From NCBI RefSeq assembly GCF_004681965.1, contig NZ_SMLL01000002.1, forward strand, positions 1-64,000: DNA of 64,000 bases. Direction: 5' to 3'. The stretch is from Ramlibacter rhizophilus (GTDB lineage Bacteria > Pseudomonadota > Gammaproteobacteria > Burkholderiales > Burkholderiaceae_C). Both the position numbers and the translations under genes were made by a program. A model generated the notes under the pieces. It was not told where the DNA came from. It worked only from the letters and a program-made list of their open reading frames with translations, and made no database searches. This document shows positions 49,295 through 57,609 of the stretch, piece by piece (position 1 is the stretch's first letter; every line of letters begins with the position of its first letter).

Positions 49295-52165
49295 TCACTT
49301 GGTCAGCACGAAGCCCTTGAGCTTGGCGAAGGCCGCATCGACCAGCGCCTTCTGCTGCTCCTGGTGCAGGTGCGAATAGCCCACGGCCGGGGAGGCCGAG
49401 GCCGCGCGGCCGGCGTAGCCGAGCTTCTGGCCTTCCAGCATGTTCTCGTGGATGTTGTGCTGGATGAAGAACCACGCGCCCTGGTTCTGCGGCTCGTCCT
49501 GGCACCACACGATATCGGTCGCGTTGGGGTACTTCTTCAGCTCCGCCGCGAAGGCCTTGTGCGGGAAGGGATAGAGCTGCTCGACCCGCAGGATGGCCAC
49601 GTCCGCCAGCTCGCGCTCGGCGCGCTGCTTGGCCAGGTCGTAGTAGACCTTGCCCGAGCACACGATCACGCGCTTGACCTTCTCGGCCCGCAGCTCCATG
49701 GCATCAGGGATGACGGTCTGGAAGCTGCCCTTGGTGAACTCGGAAATCGGGGAGGTGGCGTCCTTGTTCCGCAGCAGCGACTTGGGCGTCATGATGACCA
49801 GCGGCTTGCGCAGCGGGCGCACCATCTGCCGGCGCAGCAGGTGGAAGATCTGGCTGGCCGTGGTGGGCTGGCAGACCTGCATGTTGGCATCCGCGGCCAG
49901 CTGCATGAAGCGCTCCAGGCGCGCCGAGCTGTGCTCGGGGCCCTGCCCCTCGTAGCCGTGCGGCAGCATGAGCGTGATGCCGTTGACGCGGCCCCACTTC
50001 ACCTCGCCCGAGGCGATGAACTGGTCGATGACCACCTGCGCGCCGTTGGCGAAGTCGCCGAACTGCGCCTCCCAGACCACGAGCGTGTTGGGGTCGTTGG
50101 AGGCGTAGCCGTACTCGAAGCCGAGCACCGCCTCCTCGGACAGGATGGAGTCGATGACGACGAAGGGCGCCTGGCTCTCGGCCACGTTCTGCAGCGGCAC
50201 GTAGGTGCCCACGTCCCAGCGCTCGCGGTTCTGGTCATGCAGCACGGAGTGGCGGTGCACGAAGGTGCCGCGGCCCACGTCTTCGCCGGACAGGCGCACC
50301 GGGTAGCCGCTGGCCACCAGCGAGGCGTAGGCCATGTGCTCGCCCATGCCCCAGTCCACGTTGGCCTCGCCGCGGCCCATCGCGGCGCGGTCTTCCAGCA
50401 CCTTGCGCACCAGCGGATGGACGGTGAAGTTCTCGGGCACCGTGGTGATGCGTTCGGCCAGGCGCTTCCACTCGGTGAGCGGAATCGCGGTGTCGCCGGC
50501 GTCGGTCCACTTCTTGCCGAGGAAGGGACTCCAGTCGACCGCGTACTTGCTCTTGAAGTTGGTGAGCACGGGATCGACCGTGTGGGTTCCGGCGTCCATG
50601 GCGGCGCGGTACCCGCGAACCATGTCGTCACCCAGCGAGTCACCCAGGCCCTGCGTGGCCAGCTTGTCGGCGTAGAGCTTGCGCGTGCCGGCGTGCTGGG
50701 CGATCTTCTTGTACATGAGCGGCTGGGTGAGCGAGGGCGTGTCCTGCTCGTTGTGGCCCAGCTTGCGGAAGCAGACGATGTCCACGACCACGTCCTTGCT
50801 GAACTCCATGCGGTACTCGAGGGCCAACTGCGTGGCCAGCACCACGGCCTCGGGATCGTCGCCGTTCACGTGCAGCACGGGCGCCTCGATCATCTTGACC
50901 ACGTCGGTGCAGTACAGCGTGGAGCGGCTGTCGCGCGGATCGGAGGTGGTGAAGCCGATCTGGTTGTTGATGACGATGTGCACCGTGCCGCCGGTGAAGT
51001 AGCCGCGCGTCTCGGCCAGTGCCAGCGTTTCCTGCACCACGCCCTGGCCGGCGAAGGCCGCGTCGCCGTGCACCAGCACCGGCAGCACCTGCTGGCCCTT
51101 GGCGTCGCCGCGGCGGTCCATGCGGGCGCGCACGCTGCCCTCGACCACCGGGTTGACGATCTCCAGGTGCGAGGGGTTGAAGGCCAGGCTCAGGTGGACC
51201 GGGCCGCCGGGGGTGGACACGTCGGAGCTGAAGCCCTGGTGGTACTTGACGTCACCCGCGGGGAGGTCTTCCTTGGCGGTGTGCTCGAATTCGGCGAACA
51301 GGTCGCGCGGCATCTTGCCGAGGGTGTTGACCAGGACGTTCAGGCGACCACGGTGGGCCATGCCGATCACGATTTCCTGCACGCCCTTGGTGCCGGCCTG
51401 CTGGATCAGCTCGTCCATCGAGGCGATGAAGCTCTCGCCGCCTTCCAGCGAGAAGCGCTTCTGGCCGACGTACTTCGTGTGCAGGAAGCGCTCCAGGCCC
51501 TCGGCGGCGGTGAGCCGGTCGAGGATGTGCTTCTTCTTGTCCGCGCTGAAGTTGGGCTTGGCGCGGATCGACTCCAGCTTCTGCTGCCACCAGCGCTTGC
51601 TGGCCTGGTCGGTCATGTACATGTACTCGGCGCCGATGGTGCCGCAGTAGGTCTCGCGCAGCGCGTTCATCAGCTCGCGCAGCGTCATCGTCTCCTTGCC
51701 GAAGAAGGTGTTGCTGGTGTTGAACACCGTCTCCTGGTCGGCATCGGTGAAGCCGTAGAACGAGGGCTCCAGCTCGGGGATGTTCGGGCGCTCGGCGCGC
51801 TTGAGCGGGTCGAGGTCGGCCCAGCGCTGGCCGACGTTGCGGTAGGCGGCGATCAGCTGCTGGACGGCGGTGCGCTTGCGGCCCAGCTCGGAGTCCGCGC
51901 CCGAGGCGACCACGACCTGCGTGCCGCCCTGCTTGGCGCGCTGCGCGAAGGCGTTGATGACCGGGAGGTGGGGAACGTCCTTGGCGTTGCTGCCGTCGGA
52001 GGCGGGGACGTTCTGCAGCGCGTCGAAGTACTCGCGCCAGTTGTCGGGGACGCTGCCGGGATTGGCGAGGTAGTTCTCGTACATCTCCTCGACATAGGGC
52101 GCGTTGCCGCCGAAGAGGTAGGAGTTGCCTCGATAGGCCGTGTAGACGGGGCTCGTCTCACTCAT
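49295..52165 (-). CDS. sucA: 2-oxoglutarate dehydrogenase E1 component
   Basis: 956-aa thiamine-diphosphate decarboxylase of the TCA cycle. N-terminal E2-binding region MSETSPVYTAYRGNSYLFGGNAPYVEEMYENY; TPP site with HGDAAFAGQGVVQETL, GFTTSDPRDSRST and the C-terminal QPTTASQIFHLLRRQM. Start ATG at 52165. The gap of 92 bp before sucB shows no terminator. A 12-bp palindrome lies 42 bp upstream of the start. Confidence 0.97.
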   Translation of the reverse strand: MSETSPVYTAYRGNSYLFGGNAPYVEEMYENYLANPGSVPDNWREYFDALQNVPASDGSNAKDVPHLPVINAFAQRAKQGGTQVVVASGADSELGRKRTAVQQLIAAYRNVGQRWADLDPLKRAERPNIPELEPSFYGFTDADQETVFNTSNTFFGKETMTLRELMNALRETYCGTIGAEYMYMTDQASKRWWQQKLESIRAKPNFSADKKKHILDRLTAAEGLERFLHTKYVGQKRFSLEGGESFIASMDELIQQAGTKGVQEIVIGMAHRGRLNVLVNTLGKMPRDLFAEFEHTAKEDLPAGDVKYHQGFSSDVSTPGGPVHLSLAFNPSHLEIVNPVVEGSVRARMDRRGDAKGQQVLPVLVHGDAAFAGQGVVQETLALAETRGYFTGGTVHIVINNQIGFTTSDPRDSRSTLYCTDVVKMIEAPVLHVNGDDPEAVVLATQLALEYRMEFSKDVVVDIVCFRKLGHNEQDTPSLTQPLMYKKIAQHAGTRKLYADKLATQGLGDSLGDDMVRGYRAAMDAGTHTVDPVLTNFKSKYAVDWSPFLGKKWTDAGDTAIPLTEWKRLAERITTVPENFTVHPLVRKVLEDRAAMGRGEANVDWGMGEHMAYASLVASGYPVRLSGEDVGRGTFVHRHSVLHDQNRERWDVGTYVPLQNVAESQAPFVVIDSILSEEAVLGFEYGYASNDPNTLVVWEAQFGDFANGAQVVIDQFIASGEVKWGRVNGITLMLPHGYEGQGPEHSSARLERFMQLAADANMQVCQPTTASQIFHLLRRQMVRPLRKPLVIMTPKSLLRNKDATSPISEFTKGSFQTVIPDAMELRAEKVKRVIVCSGKVYYDLAKQRAERELADVAILRVEQLYPFPHKAFAAELKKYPNATDIVWCQDEPQNQGAWFFIQHNIHENMLEGQKLGYAGRAASASPAVGYSHLHQEQQKALVDAAFAKLKGFVLTK

Positions 52166-52206
52166 GTTTTCGCTACTTTCCGCCCCCCTGCAGGGAGCAT
52201 TGAGCT

Positions 52207-52218
52207 GGTTGATCAACC
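52207..52218. promoter_or_regulatory. 12-bp perfect palindrome upstream of sucA
   Basis: GGTTGATCAACC lies 42 bp before the sucA ATG, in the probable promoter or leader of the 2-oxoglutarate dehydrogenase operon. It is a candidate operator; the regulator cannot be named. Confidence 0.35.
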
Positions 52219-52290
52219 TTCCGCGACACGGCTGAACCGGTTGGCGGATGCGACTGTGGCTGGAAGGACCGCGTTGCAAACCGGATTATG

Positions 52291-52394
52291 CCCCCCGAAG
52301 CGCCTTCGGCGGACCCCCGTCGGGCTATCGCCCTCTTCCCCCCCAGGGGGGCCACCAGCGGCCCGGCAAAGCCGGTTCCGCGGTGGCCGCTGGT
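52291..52394. repeat. GC-rich palindromic intergenic repeat between prpE and sucA
   Basis: A run of nested inverted repeats: GAAGCGCCTTC, CCCCCCAGGGGGG and a perfect 10-bp pair ACCAGCGGCC (52354-52363)/GGCCGCTGGT (52385-52394) enclosing CGGC-AAA-GCCG. The style matches repeats scattered between genes in Comamonadaceae. It sits downstream of prpE and may also act as its terminator. Confidence 0.6.
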
Positions 52395-52426
52395 ATGGGA
52401 ACGTGGCGTTCCTGCGACGTGTTCGG

Positions 52427-54310
52427 TTACCTGCCCTTGATCTGCTCCAGCGCGGTCGGGTCCTCGATGGTGCTGAGGTCGCCGGGGTCGCGGCCCTCGC
52501 ACACGGCCTGGATGGCGCGGCGCAGGAGCTTGCCGCTGCGGGTCTTGGGCAGCGCGCCCACGAAGCGCACGCGGGCCGGGCGGGCCAGGGCGCCGAGCTG
52601 GGTGTCCACCGTTTTCATGATGTCGCCCTCCAGGCGCAGGCGTGCGGCCTCGTCCTCCAGGACAGCGGCCTCGCGCGGGACGACGAAGGCCATGGCCACC
52701 TGTCCCTTCACGGCATCGGCCACGCCGACGACCGCCACTTCGGCCACGGCGGGGTGGCTGGAGACGCTCTCCTCGATCTCGCGGGTGCCCAGGCGGTGGC
52801 CCGCGACGTTGATCACGTCGTCGGTGCGGCCCAGGATGAAGTAGTAGCCGTCCTCGTCGCGGATGCCCCAGTCGAAGGTGCTGTAGACCGTGCGACCCGG
52901 GATGCCTTGCCAGTAGGTGCGCACGAAGCGCTCGTCGTCGCGCCAGATGGTCTGCATGAAGCCCGGCGGCGTGGGCAGCTCGATGGCGACCACGCCCTTC
53001 TTGTTCGGCTCGGTGAGTTCCTCGCCGGTGGCCTGGTCCAGGATCTTCACGCGCCAGCCGTACATGGGCAGGCCCGGGCTTCCGAACTTGGCGGGCTGCC
53101 GCTCCACGCCGTGCGCGAGGGTGAGGATGGGCCAGCCGGTTTCGGTCTGCCAGTAGTTGTCGATCACCGGCACGCCCAGGGCCTCGTTGATCCAGCGCGC
53201 GGTGGGCTCGTCCAGCGGCTCGCCGGCGAGGAAGAGCGCGCGCAGGCTGCCCAGGTCGTGCCGCTTCATGTGCTCGATGTCGTGTTTCTTGAGCACCCGC
53301 ACCGCCGTGGGCGCGCTGAACATCACGTTGACGCGGTACTTCTCCACCAGCTGCCACCAGATGCCCGCGTCCGGCCGGATCGGCAGGCCCTCGTACAGGA
53401 TCGTGGCCATGCCGGCGATCAGCGGACCGTAGACGATGTAGCTGTGCCCCACCACCCAGCCGATGTCGCTGGTGCAGAAGTAGGTCTCGCCCGGCGCGCC
53501 CTGGAAGATGTGCTTCATGCTGGCCGCCAGGGCGACGGCGTAGCCGCCCACGTCGCGCTGCACGCCCTTGGGGCGGCCGGTCGTGCCGCTGGTGTACATG
53601 GTGTAGCTGATCTCGCCGCTGTCCAGCCATTCGCAGGGCACCTGCGCGCCCGCATGGCGCTCGGCCAGCGTCTCCCAGGCATGGTCCCGGCCCGGCACGC
53701 GCTCCATGGGCGCGAGCTGCCGGTCCACCAGCAGCACCGCGTCGGGCTGGTGCGCCGACAGGCGCAGCGCCTCGTCCAGCAGCGGCTTGTACGGGATGAC
53801 CTTGCCGCCGCGCGAGCCGGCGTCGGCGCTCACGACCAGGCGCGGCATGGCGTCCTCGATGCGCGAGGCGAGCGAGACCGAGGCGAAGCCGCCGAACACC
53901 ACCGAATGAATGGCCCCGATGCGTGCGCAGGCCAGCATGGTGAACACCGCCTCGGGAATCATGGGCATGTACACCAGCACGCGGTCACCGCGGCCCACGC
54001 CCAGGGCAAGCAGCATGGCCGCGGTGCGCTGCACCTGCTCATGGAGCTGGGTGAAGGAGTAGCGCTCCTCGCGCCCCGTTTCGGTGGAGACGTGGATCAG
54101 CGCCGGCTGGTCGCCCCGTTCACGCAGGTGGCGGTCCACCGCGTTGTGGCACAGGTTGGTGCGCCCGTCGGTGAACCAGCGGGTGAACGGCGGCCGGCTC
54201 TCGTCCAGGATCTGGGTGGGGGTGCGTTCCCAGTCGATGAGGCGGGCCTGCTCGGCCCAGAAGGCTTCGGGCTCGTCGATCGAGCGCTGGTAGAAGGCTG
54301 CGTAGCTCAT
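52427..54310 (-). CDS. prpE: Propionate--CoA ligase (acyl-CoA synthetase, PrpE type)
   Basis: 627-aa adenylate-forming enzyme that activates propionate (and acetate) to the CoA thioester. AMP-binding motif YTMYTSGTTGRPKGV, NYWQTETGWPIL, the hinge GRTDDVINVAGHRLGTREIEE and the C-terminal LPKTRSGKLLRRAI with the acetylatable Lys. The N-terminus SYAAFYQRSIDEPEAFWAEQARLIDW is typical of PrpE rather than Acs. Other methylcitrate-cycle genes are not nearby. A palindromic repeat lies downstream. Confidence 0.92.
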   Translation of the reverse strand: MSYAAFYQRSIDEPEAFWAEQARLIDWERTPTQILDESRPPFTRWFTDGRTNLCHNAVDRHLRERGDQPALIHVSTETGREERYSFTQLHEQVQRTAAMLLALGVGRGDRVLVYMPMIPEAVFTMLACARIGAIHSVVFGGFASVSLASRIEDAMPRLVVSADAGSRGGKVIPYKPLLDEALRLSAHQPDAVLLVDRQLAPMERVPGRDHAWETLAERHAGAQVPCEWLDSGEISYTMYTSGTTGRPKGVQRDVGGYAVALAASMKHIFQGAPGETYFCTSDIGWVVGHSYIVYGPLIAGMATILYEGLPIRPDAGIWWQLVEKYRVNVMFSAPTAVRVLKKHDIEHMKRHDLGSLRALFLAGEPLDEPTARWINEALGVPVIDNYWQTETGWPILTLAHGVERQPAKFGSPGLPMYGWRVKILDQATGEELTEPNKKGVVAIELPTPPGFMQTIWRDDERFVRTYWQGIPGRTVYSTFDWGIRDEDGYYFILGRTDDVINVAGHRLGTREIEESVSSHPAVAEVAVVGVADAVKGQVAMAFVVPREAAVLEDEAARLRLEGDIMKTVDTQLGALARPARVRFVGALPKTRSGKLLRRAIQAVCEGRDPGDLSTIEDPTALEQIKGR

Positions 54311-54358
54311 GACGTGTCTCCTGGTTCGTTCGATCCACCGCGCCTGTCGCCTGGGCGC

Positions 54359-54958
54359 CTACTTGATCAGTCCTTGCAGTTCCTTGAAGCGCGGATGCTC
54401 GCTGCTGCGCAGCCACTCGAAGACCACCATTTCCGTGGTGACCAGCTCGGCGCCGGCGGCGGCCAGGCGGTCGAAGGCGGCGTCCCGATTGCGTTCGGTG
54501 CGCGAGCCGCAGGCGTCCGTGACGACCCAGACCTCCAGCTCTTCGTCCAGCAGCTCCAGCGCGGTCTGCAGCAGGCAGACATGCGCCTCGCAGCCCGCCA
54601 TGACCAGGGTGCCGCGCGCGGGGGCGGCCGGGGCGGGCTTCTGCAGGTGGCGCGGCAGGCTGCGGGCGTTGCCGGCGGGCGCCTTGGGCGGCGGCACCAA
54701 GCGGGGAAGCAGGACGCCGGCGGCGCTGAACTCCATCTTGGGGAGCACTTGCGCCGCCTGCGACCGCAGCTCGGCCACGGTGGGGCCCAGCCCGGCCGGG
54801 TTCTGCTCGGTGGCCAGCACCGGTACCGCAAGCGCCTGGGCAGGACGCGCGAGCCGCACGGCGTTGGCCAGGACGGCCTGCGCACCGTCGATGGCCGGCA
54901 TGAGCCGTTCCTGGAAATCGACCAGGATCAGTTGGGAGTCTTCAGAATCAAGGAGCAT
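54359..54958 (-). CDS. Isochorismatase-family cysteine hydrolase (YcaC-like)
   Basis: 199-aa protein. Catalytic triad candidates are Asp in LILVDFQERL, Lys in LPKMEFSAAG and Cys in VMAGCEAHVCLLQTALELLDE. The LATEQNPAGLGPTV sequence is typical of the YcaC/hydrolase group. A proline-rich insertion of about 20 residues (VPPPKAPAGNARSLPRHLQK) lies between the Lys and the core strand before Cys, where relatives have a short loop. The substrate is unknown. It lies 48 bp upstream of prpE on the same strand, possibly co-transcribed. Starting ATG at 54958 has AGGAG only 1 bp away, which is too close, so the start carries some doubt. Confidence 0.88.
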   Translation of the reverse strand: MLLDSEDSQLILVDFQERLMPAIDGAQAVLANAVRLARPAQALAVPVLATEQNPAGLGPTVAELRSQAAQVLPKMEFSAAGVLLPRLVPPPKAPAGNARSLPRHLQKPAPAAPARGTLVMAGCEAHVCLLQTALELLDEELEVWVVTDACGSRTERNRDAAFDRLAAAGAELVTTEMVVFEWLRSSEHPRFKELQGLIK

Positions 54959-55108
54959 CAGGGGATTATTCCAGCCGCCTTCGCTGTCCCGGAACTGACA
55001 CAGCCGCGCCGCCTGGCCCCTAGGAAAAATACCTATGCAGCCAGCCCCGGCGCAGCCGAAGCTTGGGCTGCGGATCACACCGATTCCCGAACGACGACCC
55101 ACGCCTTC

Positions 55109-56203
55109 ATGCTCCACGCCCCGAACGCGGCACCGCCCTCCGTCGTCCACCTGCTGTGCGTCGAGGCCCGTGCGGACGACGCCGCACGCATCGCCCGCGC
55201 GCTGCACGGCGCGGAGTCGCTGCGCCAGTACGAGCTGCAGCGGGTCGGGGACGAGGACGCCCTGCTCGCCGCCCTGCATCCGCGCATCGACGTCGTGCTG
55301 TGCGATTTCAAGCTGCCCGAGGTCTCGCCCTATCGCGTGCTGGACCTGCTGCGCGCGCGCGGCTGGCACATTCCGGTGGTGGTGCTCACCCATGCCATCG
55401 GTGAGGAGGCGGCGGTCCACGTGCTGCGCTACGGCGCCAAGGACTACGTCACCAAGGACCGGCTGGCCACGCTGCCGCAGGTGATCGACCGCGTCCTGGC
55501 CGAGCGGCGCCAGCAGCGCGAGCAGGAGCACATGGCTGCCGAGCTGGAGAGCGCCTTGCGGCGCCTGAAGGGGGTGTCGGCGCGGCTGGTCGCCTCGCAG
55601 GAGCGCGAGCGCGACCTCATCTCGCGCGAGCTGCACGACGAGCTCGGCCAGGCGCTGGCCGGGATGATGATGCACCTGCACGCCGCCCGCCTGAGCCCGG
55701 CGGCCGAGAACGCCCGGCGGCACACCGACACCGCGCTGGACATGGCGCAAGGCGCCATCGACCGGCTCAAGGCCCTGTCGTTCTCGCTGCGTCCGGCGCA
55801 GCTGGACCTGCTCGGCCTGGCGGCGACGGTCGAGACCGCCGTCAGCCAGGCGGCCGAACCCGCTGGACTGCACGTGGAGTTCAGCACGCGCGGCCAGGAG
55901 CCGCCGGCACTGGCCGCCAATGCGTCGGCCGCCGTGCGCCTGGTGCAGGAGGCGGTGGAAAACGTGGTTCGCCACGCCCGCGCGGCCACGGTGCACGTCC
56001 GCCTGCGATTCCGGCCGGATGGCCGGCTGGTGGTGATCGTCGCCGACGACGGCATCGGCTTCGACAAGGAACGCCTGCTGCAATCGGGCGCGCAGCGCCA
56101 CCTGGGCCTGCGCGACATGATCGAGCGCACCGAGCTGGGCGGAGGGCGGCTGCAGATCCGCACCGCGCCCGGACGCGGGGTCACGCTGCGGGCGGTGCTG
56201 TAG
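55109..56203 (+). CDS. Receiver-domain histidine kinase (REC-HisKA_3-HATPase)
   Basis: 364-aa soluble kinase. An N-terminal receiver-like domain (about 12-130) carries VVLCDFKLPEVSPYRVLDLL with the phospho-acceptor Asp and VLTHAIGEEAAVHVLRYGAKDYVTKD. A HisKA_3 helix follows with the phospho-acceptor His in ERDLISRELHDELGQALAGM. The HATPase domain has EAVENVVRHARA (N box), VADDGIGF (G1) and GLRDMIERTELGGGRLQI. It lacks a sensory or membrane domain, so its input must come through the receiver. The gene for its likely partner regulator begins 31 bp downstream. Confidence 0.9.
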   Translation: MLHAPNAAPPSVVHLLCVEARADDAARIARALHGAESLRQYELQRVGDEDALLAALHPRIDVVLCDFKLPEVSPYRVLDLLRARGWHIPVVVLTHAIGEEAAVHVLRYGAKDYVTKDRLATLPQVIDRVLAERRQQREQEHMAAELESALRRLKGVSARLVASQERERDLISRELHDELGQALAGMMMHLHAARLSPAAENARRHTDTALDMAQGAIDRLKALSFSLRPAQLDLLGLAATVETAVSQAAEPAGLHVEFSTRGQEPPALAANASAAVRLVQEAVENVVRHARAATVHVRLRFRPDGRLVVIVADDGIGFDKERLLQSGAQRHLGLRDMIERTELGGGRLQIRTAPGRGVTLRAVL

Positions 56204-56234
56204 GCTACGCCGAATTCCGCTTCGCGCCCACGCC

Positions 56235-56885
56235 ATGAACACCAACAAGGACAACCCTCCCGCGATCCGCGTGGTCCTCGCCGACGACCATGACCTGGTC
56301 CGCTCCGGCATCAAGGCGCTGCTGGGCATGATCAAGGGCGTGGAAGTGATCGCGGAGGCGCGCGACGGCGGCGAGCTGGTCACCCTGGTGGACAGCCTGC
56401 GCCCCGCGGTGGTGATGACCGACATCTCCATGCCCGGCATGGACGGCATCGCCGCCATTTCGCAGATCCATGCGCGTCACCCCGAGGTGCGGCTGCTGGT
56501 GCTGTCCATGTACGACACGGTGGACTTCGTCAAGCGTGCGGTGGCCAGCGGCGCCTGCGGCTACCTGATGAAGGACGCACCGCCCTTCGAGCTGGAACAG
56601 GCCCTTCGCAGCGTCATGGCCACGGGCAGCTACTTCAGCCCCGCGATCGCGCAGCGCCTGCTGCAGCCTTCGGAGCCGACGGTGGACGACGAGCTCACCC
56701 ACCGGCAGGTGGAGATCCTGCGCCTCATCGCCCAGGGCAAGGCCTCCAAGGAAATCGCCTACGACCTGGGCCTGTCGCCCAAGACCGTGGACGTGCACCG
56801 CGCCCGCATCATGGAACGCCTGCAGATCAACGACATCGCGGGACTGACGCGGTATGCGGTGCGCAAGGGGCTGGTGAAGCCTTGA
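56235..56885 (+). CDS. NarL/FixJ-family response regulator
   Basis: 216-aa two-component regulator. Receiver domain with acidic pocket VVLADDHD, phospho-acceptor Asp in VVMTDISMPGMDG and Lys in GYLMKDAPPFEL; LuxR-type HTH at the end (LTHRQVEILRLIAQGKASKEIAYDLGLSPKTVDVHRARIMERLQI). It follows the receiver-kinase gene by 31 bp and is probably its partner. The gene controlled is unknown; no promoter site for it can be seen in the neighbourhood. Confidence 0.93.
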   Translation: MNTNKDNPPAIRVVLADDHDLVRSGIKALLGMIKGVEVIAEARDGGELVTLVDSLRPAVVMTDISMPGMDGIAAISQIHARHPEVRLLVLSMYDTVDFVKRAVASGACGYLMKDAPPFELEQALRSVMATGSYFSPAIAQRLLQPSEPTVDDELTHRQVEILRLIAQGKASKEIAYDLGLSPKTVDVHRARIMERLQINDIAGLTRYAVRKGLVKP

Positions 56886-56910
56886 GTCAAGGAGCCGACG
56901 TGGCTGGGCG

Positions 56911-57030
56911 AAGCCCTTCGACAGGCTCAGGGCGAACGGAGGTTGGGGCTCAGGGCGAACCAAACCACACCGTTCGGGCTGAGCCTGTCGAAGCCCTTCG
57001 CCAAGCTCAGGACAGGCCCTTCGACAAGCT
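56911..57030. repeat. Intergenic repeat cluster (CTTCGACAGGCTCAGGGCGAAC type)
   Basis: A copy of CTTCGACAGGCTCAGGGCGA (56916-56935) continues as ACGG and is followed by a partial copy GGCTCAGGGCGAAC (56947-56960). An inverted copy, CCGTTCGGGCTGAGCCTGTCGAAG, lies at 56970-56993, and further truncated pieces (CAAGCTCAGGACAGGCCCTTCGACAAGCT) run to 57030. This is a repeat family found in many proteobacterial intergenic regions. It fills the gap before the NlpC gene and could fold into large hairpins. Confidence 0.8.
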
Positions 57031-57044
57031 GTAGCCTCGTCGAT

Positions 57045-57593
57045 ATGCTCCAGCTCATGAATTTGCGCAGCTTCTTCTGCCTGCTCGTGGTGGCGCTCTC
57101 GCTCGTCGGCTGCGCCAGCCCGCCCCAGGGGGGCGGGCGTGACATCGAAGGGCCGTCGGCCACATCGCCGCGCAGCCCCGCCGAGGAGCGCAATGCGGCC
57201 GACCTGGTCGTCCATGCCATGGGCTTCGTCGGCGTTCCCTACCGGCTCGGCGGCAACTCGGCGCAAACCGGTTTCGACTGCAGCGGCTTCGTCAAGGCGG
57301 TGTTCGAGCAGACACGGGGCGTGGCCCTGCCCCGCCGTGCCGACGAACAGGCAGCCACGACGCAGGTGATCGACCGCCAGGACCTGCAGCCCGGCGACCT
57401 CGTGTTCTTCAACACCCTGCGCCGCGCCTACAGCCACGTGGGCATCTACGTGGGGGACGGCCGCTTCATCCACTCGCCGCGTGCCGGGGCCGAGGTGCGG
57501 GTGGAGAGCATGCAGGGCCGCTACTGGGCGCGGCGCTTCGACGGCGCGCGCCGGGTGATGGCGAGCACCGGTTCAGCGCAAACCGGGTACTAG
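57045..57593 (+). CDS. NlpC/P60 (C40) peptidase lipoprotein
   Basis: 182-aa predicted cell-wall endopeptidase. A lipoprotein signal (NLRSFFCLLVVALSLVGCAS, lipobox SLVGC) precedes the catalytic domain: Cys in NSAQTGFDCSGFVKAVF, His in YSHVGIYVGDG, and a third polar residue in RFIHSPRAG. It cuts peptide cross-links in peptidoglycan. The start is uncertain: ATGs at 57045 and 57057 both lack a ribosome site, and the upstream region is occupied by the repeat cluster, whose in-frame translation (GLSLSKPFAKLRTG) is not part of the protein. Confidence 0.88.
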   Translation: MLQLMNLRSFFCLLVVALSLVGCASPPQGGGRDIEGPSATSPRSPAEERNAADLVVHAMGFVGVPYRLGGNSAQTGFDCSGFVKAVFEQTRGVALPRRADEQAATTQVIDRQDLQPGDLVFFNTLRRAYSHVGIYVGDGRFIHSPRAGAEVRVESMQGRYWARRFDGARRVMASTGSAQTGY

Positions 57594-57609
57594 CCGGCCC
57601 GAAACGAGT

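Noticed and set aside
49280..56203. A 2307-codon open frame on the plus strand across sucA, the prpE region and into the receiver-kinase gene
   Set aside because: It is antisense to sucA and prpE, which have clear conserved domains. Its translation over that stretch is low-complexity (His/Leu/Ala/Gly/Val/Arg), a GC-rich third-position artefact. Only the last 364 codons (from 55109) are real.
56205..57473. Minus-strand open frame over the response regulator and NlpC genes
   Set aside because: It is antisense to two well-supported genes and reads through the intergenic repeat; no domain is recognisable.
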